From Rhodanobacteraceae bacterium (GTDB lineage Bacteria > Pseudomonadota > Gammaproteobacteria > Xanthomonadales > Rhodanobacteraceae): a stretch of DNA of 64,000 bases. The stretch spans positions 94,636-158,635 of the forward strand of contig JAEUPP010000049.1 of assembly GCA_016790075.1 (NCBI GenBank). Direction: 5' to 3'. The notes below the pieces were generated by a model that did not search any database, had not been told where the DNA came from, and saw only the letters and a program-made list of their open reading frames with translations. Position numbers and translations under genes: made by a program. This document shows positions 63,379 to 64,000 of this stretch, piece by piece. How positions within the stretch are numbered: position 1 is the first letter of the stretch; each line of letters begins with the position of its first letter.

Positions 63379-64000
63379 CTACGCCGGTTTCGTGTCGAAC
63401 AGCACGGCGCGTTCGGCCTCGTCGAGCGGGCGCTTGCGCGCATAGCTGTCGGCGACATCGGCATACGCGCGCTGCGTGGCCGGACGTGCACGGATCGTCT
63501 CGAACCAGCGCTGCAGGTGCGGGAAGTCGGCGAGATCCTGCGCGTGCGCGCGGTGCGGCACGATCCACGGATAGCAGGCCATGTCGGCGATGCTGTAGTC
63601 GCCGGCGACGAATTCACGATCAGCCAAGCGCTGGTTGAGCACGCCGTAGAGCCGCGCGGTCTCGCGCGTGTAGCGGTCGATCGCATACGGCACCGGTTCC
63701 GGCGCATAGACGCGGAAATGCCCGTTCTGCCCGGCCATCGGGCCGAGTCCGCCGACCTGCCAGTACAGCCACTGCATGGCATCGAAGCGGCCGCGCAGGT
63801 CGTCGGGCAGGAAGCGGCCGGATTTCTCCGCGAGGTATTGCAGGATCGCGCCGGATTCGAACAGGCGGACCGTGTCGCCGCCATCGGCCGGTGCGCTGTC
63901 GATCAGTGCCGGAATCCGGTTGTTCGGCGCGAACGCGAGGAACTCGGGCCTGAACTGTTCGCCCTTGCCGATATCGACCGGCACGAGGCGGTACTCGAGA
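63379..64000 (-). CDS. Glutathione S-transferase family protein, 5' end missing
   Basis: About 207 residues are visible and the reading frame runs off the right edge (upstream residues LEYRLVPVDIGKGEQF). The thioredoxin-like N-domain has NRIPALIDSAPADGGDTVRL and the glutathione-contact FESGAILQYLAEKSGRFLP; the helical C-domain has FVAGDYSIADMACYPWIVPH with the N-capping Asp. This resembles the YfcG/YghU (disulfide reductase-like) subgroup. Specific substrate unknown. A GTG at 63984 gives an in-frame start but would cut off the active-site region, so the gene must extend beyond 64000. Confidence 0.88.
   Translation of the reverse strand, partial: LEYRLVPVDIGKGEQFRPEFLAFAPNNRIPALIDSAPADGGDTVRLFESGAILQYLAEKSGRFLPDDLRGRFDAMQWLYWQVGGLGPMAGQNGHFRVYAPEPVPYAIDRYTRETARLYGVLNQRLADREFVAGDYSIADMACYPWIVPHRAHAQDLADFPHLQRWFETIRARPATQRAYADVADSYARKRPLDEAERAVLFDTKPA

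Overview
The window is high-GC, densely packed gammaproteobacterial chromosome. Gene content and order point to Xanthomonadales/Lysobacterales: an eleven-gene type II secretion operon in the Xanthomonas xps order (E-F-G-H-I-J-K-L-M-N-D), the block pgk / plsY-birA-coaX-SPOR, and the block glyA-nrdR-ribD-ribE-ribBA-ribH-nusB-thiL-pgpA. The genus cannot be fixed from the sequence alone; a Rhodanobacteraceae- or Lysobacteraceae-like organism is the best guess. No rRNA, tRNA or CRISPR array was found. One structured RNA, RNase P RNA, is clear.

Layout. 1-8.0 kb: 5' part of a propeller sensor gene, a putative acetyltransferase, transketolase plus ferredoxin-NADP reductase, a secreted protein of unknown function, a Gph-type phosphatase and a secreted metzincin-like protease. 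8.1-12.4 kb: pgk, then plsY-birA-coaX-SPOR with overlapping stops and starts. 12.6-18.0 kb: dsbC, purL and an exosortase-H-type associated membrane protein. 18.0-29.5 kb: the type II secretion operon and a small lipoprotein. 29.6-33.7 kb: a very strongly codon-biased exported protein, another exported protein and a periplasmic parvulin. 33.8-44.6 kb: a surface-polysaccharide block (Wzm/Wzt ABC exporter, methyltransferase, glycosyltransferases, an O-GlcNAc-transferase-like TPR protein), interrupted by ettA. 44.7-52.0 kb: glyA, nrdR, riboflavin synthesis, nusB, thiL, pgpA.

52.0-56.0 kb is the accessory part. It is a roughly 4-kb island flanked by two direct copies of the 3' end of a pilO-like gene, one intact and one a frameshifted remnant whose stop codon overlaps that of pgpA. 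The island holds a REP-associated-type Y1 transposase, an irregular array of seven ATGGGTGTCCTAGGTTC units, a paiB-like gene followed by a gene cut off by the array, a frameshifted membrane-protein gene, and a decayed IS1182-like transposase. 56.0-64.0 kb returns to core genes: PilO/PilN-like proteins in an operon with a DUF4019 protein and a GlcD-type oxidase, then dolP, yraN and lpoA divergent from rsmI, rnpB with a clear sigma-70 promoter, and the 3' part of a glutathione transferase gene.

How the genes work together: secretion, folding (DsbC, parvulin) and several exported proteins cluster around the type II operon, so the metzincin, the two exported proteins near 30-32 kb and the one at 4.7 kb are reasonable candidate substrates (inference). 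The polysaccharide block probably assembles and exports an O-antigen-like glycan by the ABC route. Most core genes sit in compact operons with ATGA, GTGA or TGATG junctions, implying translational coupling.
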